DNA of 64,000 bases from Actinopolyspora alba (GTDB lineage: Bacteria; Actinomycetota; Actinomycetes; Mycobacteriales; Pseudonocardiaceae), in assembly GCF_900112765.1 (NCBI RefSeq), contig NZ_FOMZ01000003.1, positions 248,001 through 312,000 of the forward strand, given 5' to 3'. The position numbers were made by a program, and so were the translations under genes. Each line of letters opens with the position of its first letter. Position 1 is the stretch's first letter. Under the pieces are notes generated by a model. That model saw only the letters and a program-made list of their open reading frames with translations. It did no database searches and had not been told where the DNA came from. This document shows, piece by piece, positions 1-11,179 of the stretch.

Positions 1-2
1 TG

Positions 3-269
3 CTGCTGGCGCCCGATCTCGTCCGACTCGCCGAGGAGGACGAGACCTTCGAGTCCCCGGAGCTCAGGGCGCTCGTCGGTATGATCCCACTGGTGCGTTC
101 CTGCGGCATTCCGTTGGCAGTGCCGGAAGTGCGTACCGGGGGACAGGCCCGGTTGTGGCGGGAGCAGGGCTGTGACATCGGATCCGGCCCGTTCTGCTCC
201 GAGGCGCTGTCGGCGTCGGAGATGACGGAGTTGCTGCGGGAAGACGCACCCGCGTCGGACGCCTCGTAG
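3..269 (+). CDS. C-terminal end of an EAL-domain-like protein (partial)
   Basis: The frame is open from the left edge to the stop at 269, so only the last 88 codons are present. The pattern of a short hydrophobic helix (LVGMIPLVRSCGIPLAV), then VRTGGQ, WREQGCDIGSGPF and SALSASEM-like spacing follows the last part of EAL cyclic-di-GMP phosphodiesterase domains (AEGVET..Q, LRELGCD..QGY..SRP). The usual EGVET catalytic segment reads PEVRT here, so the glutamate is displaced or lost and this copy may be a non-catalytic EAL domain. Function is inferred only from this pattern; the N-terminal domains lie outside the window. Confidence 0.5.
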   Translation: MLAPDLVRLAEEDETFESPELRALVGMIPLVRSCGIPLAVPEVRTGGQARLWREQGCDIGSGPFCSEALSASEMTELLREDAPASDAS

Positions 270-353
270 CCGAGGCTTCCGTTCGGGGCGGGGCGGACGT
301 CGGGTTTCCTCGTTCCGGTTGGTGCACGATTCTCGGTACGGAGGGAAAACGTC

Positions 354-1901
354 GTGGAGAGCACCGCGCGGGAGGTGGGGAGCGGTCCGTTCCCCGCTCG
401 TCGTCCGTTCGCGCTCGTTCCGGTCTCGGCCGTCGTCGTGGTGGCCGTAGCGGTGATGTTCGCCTTCGCCGGGCGGTACGGCTACTTCGGGGACGAACTG
501 TACTTCGTGATCGCCGGTACTAACCCGGCCTGGGGATACGCCGACCAGCAGCCGGTCGTTCCGTTGCTCGCCGTGGCCATGGAGTGGTTGTTCCCCGGTT
601 CGCTGATCGCGCTGCGCGCCCCCTCGATCCTCGCCTTCGGGGTGGGGGCGGTGGTGGCCGCGCTCGTCGTCCGCGAACTGGGAGGTGACCGTCGTGCGCA
701 GGCTTTCACCGCGACGGCCTTCGTGCTCGCCTTCGCGTCGATGTACCGCAACCTCAACACCATAGGTCTCGACATCCTGGGCTGGACACTGCTGACGTTG
801 CTGCTCCTGCGATGGGTACGTACCCACTGCGCGGGTGAGGCCGACGATCGGTTGTTGCTGTTGTCCGGTGTGGTGGTGGCCCTGAGCGTGCAGGTCAAGA
901 TCCACATCGCCGTGTTCGTGGTGGTTACCCTGCTGACGCTGGCAGTCCTCGGCCCCCGTGCGATCTTTCGGCGGCCACTGTTGTGGGTCGGTGCGCTGAT
1001 CGCGGCAGTGGTTACCGTTCCGACCGTGGTGTGGCAGTTCACGCACGGCTGGCCGCAGCTGGCCGTGGCAAGTTCCTCCTCGACCGAGATGACTTCGGTA
1101 GGAGGGCGGTTGTTCAGCTTCGTCGGCATGCTCGCCCTGTTGGGGCTGGTGTTCGGTCTGGTGCTCGGCGGGTACGGCCTGTGGCGACTGCTGCGCGCCG
1201 AGGAGACGCGCCCCTACCGGTTCCTGGGGTGGAGCGCGGTCGGGGTGCTCGTGGTGTTCCTGGCGGTGGGCGGCAAACCGTACTACGTGGCAGGGGTGTT
1301 CCCCGCGCTGTGGGCGGCGGGCGCGCTGGGATTCCAGCGTCGCCGCGAGGTCCTCGCGGGGGAGAACCGGCGTGGTCGGGGATGGCTGGCCTGGCCCGCG
1401 CTGGCCGTGTCGGTGATGGTGACGGTGCAGTCGCTGCCCATCGCCTCGGTGGAGTCCTTCGCCGAACGTGACACCAGCCCGGTCGACTTCCGCGGCAGTG
1501 AGATCGGATGGCCCAAGCTGGCCACCGATGTGGGCGATATCTACCGAGATCTTCCACCGCGGCGGCGGGAGCACACCGTGGTGATCGGTTCGCACTACTG
1601 GACCGCCTCGGCGGTGGAGTTCCACGGGAGGCGAGCCGATCTTCCCGATGCCTACAGCGGCTCGCGGGGATTCTGGTTCTTCGGGCATCCCCCTGCCGGA
1701 ACCACCACCGTGATCCACATCGGTGAGATCGCGCCCGGCGTGCGTGAGCACTTCGACAGGGTCCGTCGGGTCGGTACCGTGAACAACGGTCCTGGGGTCG
1801 ACAACGTGGTGCGGGGACAACCGATCCACCTCGCCGACGTCACCGGTGTCGACTGGCAGCGCGTGTGGCCCGAGTTCAGGGACATGACCTTGTCGTTGTG
1901 A
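354..1901 (+). CDS. GT39/PMT-family membrane glycosyltransferase
   Basis: 515 residues with a GTG start preceded by GGAGGG at a normal distance. The protein begins with a signal-like transmembrane helix (about residues 20-42) followed directly by GRYGYFGDELYF. An acidic DE pair in the first extracytoplasmic loop is the hallmark of the ArnT/PMT (GT-C fold) glycosyltransferases, which use polyprenyl-phosphate sugars. Eight or more further hydrophobic helices follow to about residue 370, then a soluble C-terminal domain of roughly 130 residues. Substrate cannot be told from sequence. It stands alone between the EAL gene and the convergent mutase operon. The family assignment is firm, the donor and acceptor unknown. 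Confidence 0.8.
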   Translation: MESTAREVGSGPFPARRPFALVPVSAVVVVAVAVMFAFAGRYGYFGDELYFVIAGTNPAWGYADQQPVVPLLAVAMEWLFPGSLIALRAPSILAFGVGAVVAALVVRELGGDRRAQAFTATAFVLAFASMYRNLNTIGLDILGWTLLTLLLLRWVRTHCAGEADDRLLLLSGVVVALSVQVKIHIAVFVVVTLLTLAVLGPRAIFRRPLLWVGALIAAVVTVPTVVWQFTHGWPQLAVASSSSTEMTSVGGRLFSFVGMLALLGLVFGLVLGGYGLWRLLRAEETRPYRFLGWSAVGVLVVFLAVGGKPYYVAGVFPALWAAGALGFQRRREVLAGENRRGRGWLAWPALAVSVMVTVQSLPIASVESFAERDTSPVDFRGSEIGWPKLATDVGDIYRDLPPRRREHTVVIGSHYWTASAVEFHGRRADLPDAYSGSRGFWFFGHPPAGTTTVIHIGEIAPGVREHFDRVRRVGTVNNGPGVDNVVRGQPIHLADVTGVDWQRVWPEFRDMTLSL

Positions 1902-2021
1902 ACGTGAGCTCCCTCCCCGATGTGCATTTCGCGAGGAATTGACGCCCGGGTGGCTGTCACCGGTCTTCCCGCGGGGGCCTTCGCACCGGTCATCGATACC
2001 GCCCGAACCGCGTCGCGGCGG

Positions 2022-2039
2022 CGATTTCGCGAGAAATCG
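2022..2039. terminator. Perfect hairpin between convergent genes
   Basis: CGATTTC and GAAATCG form a 7-bp perfect stem around a GCGA loop, between the convergent glycosyltransferase and meaB. The motif ATTTCGCGAG also occurs at 1926-1935 just after the glycosyltransferase stop. No clear T run follows on either strand, so a terminator role is inferred from position and symmetry. Confidence 0.4.
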
Positions 2040-2048
2040 GCGATGCGC

Positions 2049-2135
2049 TACGCCTACCGGGAAGGAGCCCTACGCCTACCGGGAAGGAGCCCTACGCCTA
2101 CCGGGAAGGAGCCCTACGCCTACCGGGAAGGAGCC
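2049..2135. repeat. 22-bp tandem repeat, four copies
   Basis: Four head-to-tail copies of a 22-bp unit start at 2049, 2071, 2093 and 2115. Each contains TACGCCTACCGGGAAGGAG and they are identical apart from the last base of the last copy. The array lies in the gap between two convergent genes, 34 bp from the meaB stop. The unit is not a multiple of three, so it is not a coding repeat. No spacer separates the copies, so it is not a CRISPR. Confidence 0.9.
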
Positions 2136-2169
2136 GGAGCCGTTCCCGCGCCGTTCCGCGGGCTGCCGC

Positions 2170-3156
2170 TCACCGTTCCCGGAAGGCCCGCAGGATCCGT
2201 TCGGCCGCCATCCCCGCGGTCATCTCGCCGTCGCGTACCCGTTGTTCGATCTCCTCGCGGGTCCGCTCCACCCCGGAGTCGGCGAGGAGTTCGCTCATCA
2301 GCTGGTCCCGCACCAGTTCCCAGGTCCATTCCAACCGCTGCTCACTGCGTTTCTCCGCCAGCTCACCGGCTTCGGAGAGCGCGGTGTGGTGCTCCAACAC
2401 CTGCTGCCAGAGCTTGTCCAGCCCAGTTCCGTTGAGTCCGCTGCAGGTGGTGATTCGCGGATTCCACGACGCGTTCGGCGGGGTCAGCAGCCGCAGCGCG
2501 CCCCGCAACTCGCGGGCGGACTGCCGAGCTTCGTCCTCGTGCGGGCCGTCGGCCTTGTTCACGGCCACGATGTCGGCCAACTCCAGCACGCCACGCTTGA
2601 TCCCCTGCAGTTGGTCACCGGTTCGCGCGATGGTCAGCAGCAGAAAGCAGTCCACCATCCCCGCCACGGTCACCTCGGACTGTCCGACCCCGACGGTCTC
2701 CACCAGGACCACGTCGAAGCCCGCGGCCTCCATGAGCACTATGGTCTCCCTGGTGGCCCTGGCGACCCCGCCGAGTGTTCCGGCGCTGGGGGAGGGACGC
2801 ACGAAGGCGGCGGGATCGGAGGCCAGCGCCCCCATCCTGGTCTTGTCGCCCAGGATGCTTCCGCCGCTGCGGTTGGAGGAGGGGTCCACGGCCAGTACCG
2901 CAACCCGGTGTCCCTCGCCGGTGAGTCTGGTGCCCAACGACTCGATGAAGGTGGACTTTCCGACGCCAGGCACCCCGGTGACGCCGATACGACGCGCACC
3001 TCCCGAGTGGGGCAGCAACTCGGTCAGCAGTCGTTGGGCCTTGTCCCGATGATCCGAACGTGTCGACTCGACCAGGGTGATCGCCCGCGCCAGCGTGGTG
3101 CGGGAGCCGGCCAGCACGCCCTCGGCGAGCTTGTCCACATCGATGGTTCGCGGCAT
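2170..3156 (-). CDS. meaB: Methylmalonyl-CoA mutase-associated GTPase MeaB
   Basis: 328 residues, the usual length for MeaB/ArgK G3E-type GTPases that load cobalamin and protect the mutase. The P-loop GVPGVGKST is at about residues 61-69. VLAVDPSS follows it, ETVGVGQSE is the switch/Walker B region, and NKAD gives guanine specificity. It is the last gene of mutA-mutB-meaB, 9 bp after the mutB stop, which supports the role as mutase chaperone rather than amino acid transport, the older name of the family. Confidence 0.95.
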   Translation of the reverse strand: MPRTIDVDKLAEGVLAGSRTTLARAITLVESTRSDHRDKAQRLLTELLPHSGGARRIGVTGVPGVGKSTFIESLGTRLTGEGHRVAVLAVDPSSNRSGGSILGDKTRMGALASDPAAFVRPSPSAGTLGGVARATRETIVLMEAAGFDVVLVETVGVGQSEVTVAGMVDCFLLLTIARTGDQLQGIKRGVLELADIVAVNKADGPHEDEARQSARELRGALRLLTPPNASWNPRITTCSGLNGTGLDKLWQQVLEHHTALSEAGELAEKRSEQRLEWTWELVRDQLMSELLADSGVERTREEIEQRVRDGEMTAGMAAERILRAFRER

Positions 3157-3165
3157 GGTCCGCTC

Positions 3166-5393
<2,228 letters not shown>

Positions 5394-5397
<4 letters not shown>

Positions 5398-7316
5398 GGT
5401 GTCGCCTTCGCTACGGCCGGGGTCGACACGCCCCAGCGCTGGTGGATGTCGTTCAGTACTGCCGGTGCGTCGCCACCCGCGTGCACGAATCCGTCCACGC
5501 TCGCCGCGATCGAACCGCGGGACTTCCCCGCGAGCAGTACCAGCTCCGCGCCCGCCGCTCGGAGCGCCAGCGCGGTCTCCTCGGCGCGCTCGTCGTAGAG
5601 CCGGTCCGTCGAGCACAGGCACACCAACGGAGTTCCGGCCCGCTCGAACGCGGTTACCACCGCCGCCGAGTCCCCGGTCTCGCCCGCCTCGGTCGTTTCC
5701 ACACCGCCCGCCGCGAGCAGATTCCGCACGAAGGAGGCACGTGCGGTGTAGGAAGCCAGCGGCCCCAGCGTCGCCAGGAACACCCGCGGTCGTCCCCGTG
5801 GTTGTTCGGCCGCTCGGTCGGCATCGTCACGCAGCCGTTCGTACTCCTCCGCGTAGCGATGTCGGGGCAATCCGCCGCTCTCCGGATCCGCCGGACGGGG
5901 AGCGCGCACGATTGGCTGTTCACCGGGATCGGGGAACTCGCTGACTCCGGTTATCGGGTCGGTCCGGCAGGCGATCGCCCGTTCACGTTCCCGCCACGTC
6001 CCGGCCAGTCGATCGGCGACCAGACCGGACTCCAGTGCGGCGGTCAAACCGCCCTCGGCCTCGATACGCCGGAACCAGCTCCAGCCCGCCCCGGCGAGTT
6101 CGTCGGTCAGCGACTCCACGTAGTACGAGCCACCCGCCGGGTCGATCACCTGTCCCAGGTGCGTCTCGTGCAACAGCAGTGCCTGGATGTTGCGGGCCAT
6201 CCGGCGGGAGAACGCATCCGGCAGTCCGAGCGCGGCGTCGAACGGCTGGACCGTGATCGCCGTGGCGCCGCCCGCTGCCGCGGCGAACGCGGCGATGGTC
6301 GAACGCAGCATGTTCACCCAGGGGTCGCGCCGGGTGAGCATGGCAGAGGAAGTCACGGCGTGCTGGTGCTGGCCCCGGGCTCGGGGGGTGACTCCACAGG
6401 CCCGCAGTACCCGTTCCCACATCCGTCGTGCCGCGCGGAGCTTGGCCGTGGTGCTGAACTGGTCCACCGTGGCGGCGAACCGGAACTCCAGCAGTCCGGC
6501 CGCCGTGTCCAGATCCAGGTCGGTCTCGGACAGCGAGCGCAGGTACTCGACCCCCGCGGCCACGGCGCACCCCAGTTCCTCGGCATCCGAACCACCCGCG
6601 TCGTGATAGGGGAGCCCGTCCACGCTGATCGCCCGCATACCGGGGCACGTGCGCGCCCAGCGCCGTGCCAGCTCGATCGCCGGAGCCGTCTCGTGCGGCT
6701 GACCGGTTCGTGCCCGCAACCCCAGGGGATCGGCGCCGAGATTGCCGCGCAGCGACTCGTACGGCACGTTCGATCGCTCGGCCGCCCGCAGCAGCTCGTC
6801 CGCCGCCGCCTCGTACTGCTCGCCGGCTCGCAACACCACACCGGCCATGTCCAGCCGCACCCCGTGCAGCGCGTCGCCGAGTTCGTCCACCGCGATGCCG
6901 CCCGCCCCCACCCGCAGCCACACCGAGCTCGCCCCGCCGACCAGATCGGCGAGGACCTCGCGGCTGGTGATGTCGACGTCGGGATCGTCGTGGTACTGGC
7001 GCACGTCCCACCCGTTCTCGACGCCACCCGCTGTCAGACTGTTCCTGGTGAAAGGTGCGGATCCGGGAAGACCGGTTCGCGAATGCCCCGTGCGGGCGGT
7101 GTAGAGCGGGTGAACGTCGAAACCGTCGTGCAGGCGTGTGTCCAGCAATTCCTCCGGCGCCTCAGGGGTGGGCGCCTCCTGCTTCAGCAGATCGGACCTG
7201 CGCAGCACCTGCTCGACCTGTTCCTGCCACTGGCGGTGTGTGGGCAGTTCGAAGCCCGCCATCAGGTCCCGCCGGTCTCCGTGTTCGCTCCCCGCTGAGC
7301 GTTCCGACGCCGTCAT
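5394..7316 (-). CDS. mutA: Methylmalonyl-CoA mutase small (beta) subunit
   Basis: 640 residues. Partner subunit of MutB in the heterodimeric mutase; it has the same fold but is catalytically silent. It aligns along the barrel ([34 protein letters not shown]), but the C-terminal B12-like domain lacks the DxHxxG motif, as expected for the small subunit. First gene of the operon; the stop overlaps the mutB start by four bases, implying translational coupling. A second ATG 18 codons in (MAGFELPTH) is an alternative start. Confidence 0.94.
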
Positions 7317-7427
7317 GGGAGCCGATGGTATTCCGGTGGTCCACTGATCGAGACATACGTGAGGTGTGATGCGTGTCCCAAATTTGTTAGCCGGCGTTAA
7401 CCGAGTGCCCGGTCACCCTCCGCGTGG

Positions 7428-8633
7428 TCAACGCCCGCCCAATCTCTCCAGCTCGGTGACCATCTCGGGGAACGGCGGCAGTGCGAGGAACTCCCGCTCG
7501 ATGGCCCTGGCACGGTGCCGGTGGGCGGAGTCGGCGAGCACGGTCCCCACCGTCGTGCGTAGCGAATCGTGCGAGACGTTCTCGAGGTCGAGCCGTTTCC
7601 CCGCGCCGAGCCGTTCCACCCGGTCGGCGTTGGCGGGTTGTTCGGCGGAGGCCGGCAGCACGGCCATCGGCACTCCGCTGCTGAGCGCTTCCCGGACCCC
7701 GTTGAAACCGCCGTGGGTGAGGAACGCGTCGCAGGCGGGCAGCAACAGCTGTTGCTGGACGAAGGAGGTCAGGTACACGTTGTCCGGGCGCGCCCCCTCC
7801 CAGTCCTCCGGGCCGACTCCCCTGCCCAGCGCGACGACCCCGGTCACCCGCAGATCGCCGAGGGCCTCGACGATCGTGTTCAACAACCCCTTGGTTCCGG
7901 CGTCGTGCGGTGCCGCCGCGTTGGACCCCAGCGTGGCCAGCACCAGCGGTCGATCGCCCGGTAGTTCCGCGATCGCGGGATCGAGTCGCTGCTCCGCCGC
8001 GCGCGGTGACCGGTAGTGAACCGCCGAGTCCAGTCGCAGGTGCTCCGGGTAGAAACTCTCGGGAACGATGCTGAGCCTGCGATGCCGGAACTGATGCAGC
8101 GGATCGGAGACGCCGGACATGCCGAGCCGCTCGCGCTGCTCGTTGATCATGTCCAGCACGTCCTCGTGGTCGTGCGGCCCCAGTGGGCCGGTGTCCAGCG
8201 CCGCGTGCGGGATGCCGAGGTATTCGGCGGCGTAGTAGGCCGGGTAGTCCGCCGTCTCGCGTACCAGCAGGTCCGGTCCGAACGAACGCAGTGATTCGAT
8301 CGCCTCCTCGGCGGTGTCACCCGCGACCGCTCCGGCGAAGACGCGTGCGAAGTAGTCGGGCTCGGCACGGATCGTGTGTTGCCCGAGACCGGCCATCACG
8401 GAGGAGTCGATGCCGAGACGTTCGACGGTCTCCGGCCGTTGGAGGATTTCCCGCGGCCCCATCGCGTTCGGAAGTACCAGCGGGGTCAGTCCGAAAGCAC
8501 GTACCTCCTCGGCGAGATCCGGCGAGGTCAGCACCCCGATCTCGTGCCCCGCTTCGGCAGCGAGTCCCGCGAGTGGCAACAGAGCGGGGACGAGGTGGGA
8601 GTAGACCGGTTGACTGCTGAACGCGATGCGCAC
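7428..8633 (-). CDS. GT1 (MGT/EryCIII-like) glycosyltransferase
   Basis: 401 residues from a GTG at 8633, chosen because AGGAG lies 5 nt upstream and the product then begins MRIAFSSQPVYSHLVPALLP, the normal GT1 N-terminus. A longer in-frame ATG at 8678 has no ribosome site. The C-terminal nucleotide-sugar domain shows THGGFNGVREALSSGVPMAV followed by EQPANADRVERLG, the typical GT-B donor-binding stretch of macrolide/antibiotic glycosyltransferases. There are no polyketide or deoxysugar genes nearby, so it is an orphan; detoxification or glycosylation of a small aglycone is plausible but not shown. Confidence 0.85.
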   Translation of the reverse strand: MRIAFSSQPVYSHLVPALLPLAGLAAEAGHEIGVLTSPDLAEEVRAFGLTPLVLPNAMGPREILQRPETVERLGIDSSVMAGLGQHTIRAEPDYFARVFAGAVAGDTAEEAIESLRSFGPDLLVRETADYPAYYAAEYLGIPHAALDTGPLGPHDHEDVLDMINEQRERLGMSGVSDPLHQFRHRRLSIVPESFYPEHLRLDSAVHYRSPRAAEQRLDPAIAELPGDRPLVLATLGSNAAAPHDAGTKGLLNTIVEALGDLRVTGVVALGRGVGPEDWEGARPDNVYLTSFVQQQLLLPACDAFLTHGGFNGVREALSSGVPMAVLPASAEQPANADRVERLGAGKRLDLENVSHDSLRTTVGTVLADSAHRHRARAIEREFLALPPFPEMVTELERLGGR

Positions 8634-8787
8634 GCTTGCTCCTGAAGCTGCCGGTGAGGAGTTCTCGGTACGCGACATTATGAATCACGGCCGTCGAGCT
8701 CGTGCTGCCACGGTCGCGGTGCTGTATCCGGGCGCGGCGGCTCGTCGAGGCGAGCGGCCGAGCTCATCCCCCGGTGCGGGAACGTAT

Positions 8788-8816
8788 CGATGCCCGGGGC
8801 GGCGCCCCGGGCATCG
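8788..8816 (-). terminator. Strong terminator hairpin after the LPMO gene
   Basis: A 13-bp perfect stem (CGATGCCCGGGGC paired with GCCCCGGGCATCG) with a 3-nt loop, 37 nt past the LPMO stop on the minus strand. No T tract; such bare GC hairpins are common actinobacterial terminators. Confidence 0.8.
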
Positions 8817-8852
8817 AGTGTGCGACGAACCGGATCAGCGACACCCGTCCCG

Positions 8853-9533
8853 TCAGTTCCCGTTGAACTTCACGTCGCTGCAGAAGTAGTAGGACTGATC
8901 CATGTGCGAGGCCTGCCAGACCGTGTAGACGATGTGACGGCCGGTGCGGTCACCCGCGTCGATGTTGTCGATCGTCGTGGTCGTGGCGGGCGGACGTGAG
9001 CCGGTCTCGGTGACCAGTTCGAGGTTGTCCCACCCGAGCCGCTGGGTCGTGGGGTCGAAGCCCTGCTTGGTGATGTAGACCTTGTAGTAGTCCGCACCGT
9101 GCTGGGCCTGATCGGTGATGGTCACCGAGAACTGGTTGTCCTTGGTGACGGTCTTCCACTGGCCCGGCTCGTCGAGCGCGGCGTAGCGGTCCCTACCGGC
9201 GCTGCACAGCTGGCCGTCCGGGATGGCGGACTCGTGGTTGCCGTTGACGCCGTTGACGTACAGACCGTTCCAGTTCCACATCGCGTTCGGGTTGGCCTGC
9301 CACGCCTGCCAACACATCGGGTCCTCTTCTTCCATCGCGGGGGACTGGAAGTTGTCCGCCCAACGGTCCCAGCAGCCGTAGTTGCGGGAGGGCGGGTCGG
9401 TCGCGGACCCGTGGGCGCTGGCCTCTTCCGGCTGGCCCATCTGCATTCCGGCGAACATCGCGGTGACGGCGGCGGACAGGGCCACCACCCGCGTCAGGAC
9501 GCCGGTGCGTCGACGAACGGAACGCTTGGACAT
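8853..9533 (-). CDS. Secreted AA10 lytic polysaccharide monooxygenase (chitin/cellulose-binding)
   Basis: 226 residues. Copper enzyme that oxidatively cleaves chitin or cellulose. The start at 9533 has AGGAG about 8 nt upstream and gives an Arg-rich n-region, a hydrophobic stretch and an ASA cleavage site. Cleavage there exposes His as residue 1 of HGSATDPPSRNYGC, the first histidine of the copper brace. The second is in GNHESAIPDG. Cys pairs (YGCWD, MCWQAW, QLCSAG, YFCSD) fit AA10 disulfides. There is no extra binding module. The CebR-type operator in its promoter favours cellulose-linked induction. Confidence 0.93.
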   Translation of the reverse strand: MSKRSVRRRTGVLTRVVALSAAVTAMFAGMQMGQPEEASAHGSATDPPSRNYGCWDRWADNFQSPAMEEEDPMCWQAWQANPNAMWNWNGLYVNGVNGNHESAIPDGQLCSAGRDRYAALDEPGQWKTVTKDNQFSVTITDQAQHGADYYKVYITKQGFDPTTQRLGWDNLELVTETGSRPPATTTTIDNIDAGDRTGRHIVYTVWQASHMDQSYYFCSDVKFNGN

Positions 9534-9563
9534 TTCGTCTCCTAGAGAGAGGAACACGGTGTA

Positions 9564-9577
9564 TGGGAGCGCTCCCA
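9564..9577. promoter_or_regulatory. CebR-type operator, perfect 14-bp palindrome
   Basis: TGGGAGCGCTCCCA is a perfect inverted repeat and identical to the box I know for the LacI-family cellobiose repressor CebR in Streptomyces. It sits just downstream of the -10 of the LPMO promoter and 30 bp before the start codon, ideal for repression. No cebR gene lies in the window. Confidence 0.85.
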
Positions 9578-9582
9578 AAAAA

Positions 9583-9611
9583 ACTCTAGCGAGAGCGGCG
9601 GAAGTTGTGAA
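9583..9611 (-). promoter_or_regulatory. Promoter of the LPMO gene
   Basis: On the minus strand TTCACA (9606-9611), a 17-nt spacer and TAGAGT (9583-9588) match the housekeeping sigma consensus. Transcription would start right at the CebR-type operator. Confidence 0.65.
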
Positions 9612-9646
9612 CCCTCTCACAGTACGATTCGTGTTCCGATTTTGTC

Positions 9647-10597
9647 CTAAAGGGACTCAAAGTTGCGCGAAGTCATTTCGACTCCACGAGTGGTATAGGT
9701 AGTGCGCAGGGGAGATATGGTTATCTTTCTTGGGAGCGTTCCCGCTCTAGGTGGATACCAGGAAGTGGTTGGAACACCGGTCTCGCCGAGGTTTCGGTCG
9801 GAGGGATCGCGCATCGCCGCGTCGAAGTCGACCACCGCGTCGAACGCGTCACCGGTGCGGATCCACTCGTTGACCGCCTGTCGAGTCGCCGCCGGCTTCG
9901 GTGTGTACGAACTCCAACCTTCGAAGGGAGTGATCGTTCCGCCGCCCACTCGCGTGCCCGCCCCGTGTGCCTTTCGGACGATCCGCCTCATCCCGGCGAT
10001 GATCCGGTTCGGATCGTCCTGGTGCTGTCGCTGCTGGATGTCGTTGATTCCTTCGAACAGCACCACCGTGCGTGTGCCGCTCCGCGCCGGCACGTCCCGG
10101 TCGGTCCGGGAGACCGCGTTCGGGCCGAAGGAGTACCCCGGTTGGTTGTCGAACAGGATCCGGTTACCGCTGATTCCGGCGTTGAGCACGCCCAGGCGTC
10201 CCCGGGGCGTCTGGTACCGCAGGCGGTCGGTCAGGAAGTCGGGCCGGCGGTGGTTGGCACCCTCGGTCGACCCGTAGCTATCCGTGATGGAGTCGCCGAG
10301 TGTGACGACTGCGCCACGAGCACCGTGGCCGAGCACGTCGAGACCGTCGACGTAGAACCACGAGTTCACCGTGGACGTGTAAGGCTTCCCCGACTGCTCG
10401 GCGGAGTGGTCACCGGGGGAGGGGAGGCTCAGGAGGTCTGCCGTGCGAGGCTGTGTCCGGTGGCGGACCCGCGCGGCACGGCCTCCGACGCTGGTGTGGA
10501 CGATCATCCGTAGTGTGCGACCGGAGAATTCGTGTTCGGAGTCGCCGTGGTTGGCCCAGGGCTGTAGTGCTGGACGGTTAACGGCCCCGAGCGCCAC
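9647..10597 (-). pseudogene. Decayed SGNH/GDSL hydrolase
   Basis: The frame holds clear pieces of a secreted SGNH hydrolase: TLRMIVHTSVGGRAARVR from the N-terminal part, then VVTLGDSITDSYGST (block I serine), NAGISGNRILFDN (block II), LFEGINDI (block III) and TITPFEG. The signal peptide and start are missing. The sequence jumps from SVGGRAARVR almost directly to GDHSAEQSGKPYTSTVNSWF, losing most of the N-terminal domain. After FDAAMRDPSDRNL the expected DHLHPND block with the catalytic Asp and His is replaced by unrelated sequence. It is therefore a remnant, not an enzyme. Confidence 0.7.
9731..9744. promoter_or_regulatory. Second CebR-like box, imperfect
   Basis: TGGGAGCGTTCCCG matches the CebR palindrome at 12 of 14 positions and lies about 200 bp upstream of the LPMO start, inside the decayed end of the SGNH remnant. 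It may be a second operator for the LPMO promoter or a leftover of the lost gene. Confidence 0.5.
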
Positions 10598-10798
10598 GAC
10601 GTGATGGGCGCGCCGATCTGCCTGCTCGGAGTGGTTGTGCTCATGTACACCCCGGCGGGCGCTGCGGCCTGACCTGCCGGACGCGACCGCGTTCGGCAGG
10701 TCCGCCTGTCTTGCCCACCGTCGCCGTCCCCACGGGGCCGCGTGTGGTGAGGGGGTCGTCCATCCGCGCCGTCATGTGGGCGGGTCAGCGCACTCGTG

Positions 10799-11089
10799 TC
10801 AGGAGGTGGGCTCCCCGTCGAGGTCGCGGCCCAGCAGCTCCACCAGCTCGTCCAGCACCGCTTCGGCACCGTCGCCCTCGGCGGCCAGTTCGACCTCGTC
10901 GCCGTGCTCGGCCCCGAGCGTCATGAGTCCCAGCACGCTCGCGGCATCCACAGGTCCGCCCGGCGTGCCGTCGGTGACCTTGGCGATGGTCACCGGCAGC
11001 GGTTGTGCGGCCGCGTTCGTCGCCAACAGTCCCGCGGGACGGGCGTGCAAACCGACCTTCGACGCGATCGTCACGCGACGCTGGTGCAT
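10799..11089 (-). CDS. ptsH: PTS phosphocarrier protein HPr
   Basis: 96 residues. Carries phosphate from enzyme I to EIIA of sugar permeases. The active histidine is His15 in GLHARPAG, and the second conserved block is AASVLGLMTLGAEHGDEV (Ser51 in the regulatory-serine position). The start has GGAGAGGAG upstream. It lies 90 bp after the fructose EIIBC gene on the same strand, so it is probably the last gene of the fructose operon. Enzyme I is not in the window. Confidence 0.95.
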   Translation of the reverse strand: MHQRRVTIASKVGLHARPAGLLATNAAAQPLPVTIAKVTDGTPGGPVDAASVLGLMTLGAEHGDEVELAAEGDGAEAVLDELVELLGRDLDGEPTS

Positions 11090-11179
11090 TCCGTTACTCC
11101 TCTCCAGGTGGCGCCCGGTTGTCCGGTCGCCGCTGACGAACGGGTGAACCGACGTTCCCGCTCGGTTTCACCATCGGCT

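Noticed and set aside
2049-2135. CRISPR array
   Set aside because: The four 22-bp units are directly adjacent, with no spacers, and no cas genes are in the window.
7428-8633. Part of a macrolide or other natural-product cluster
   Set aside because: The glycosyltransferase is alone; no polyketide synthase, deoxysugar or resistance genes are nearby.
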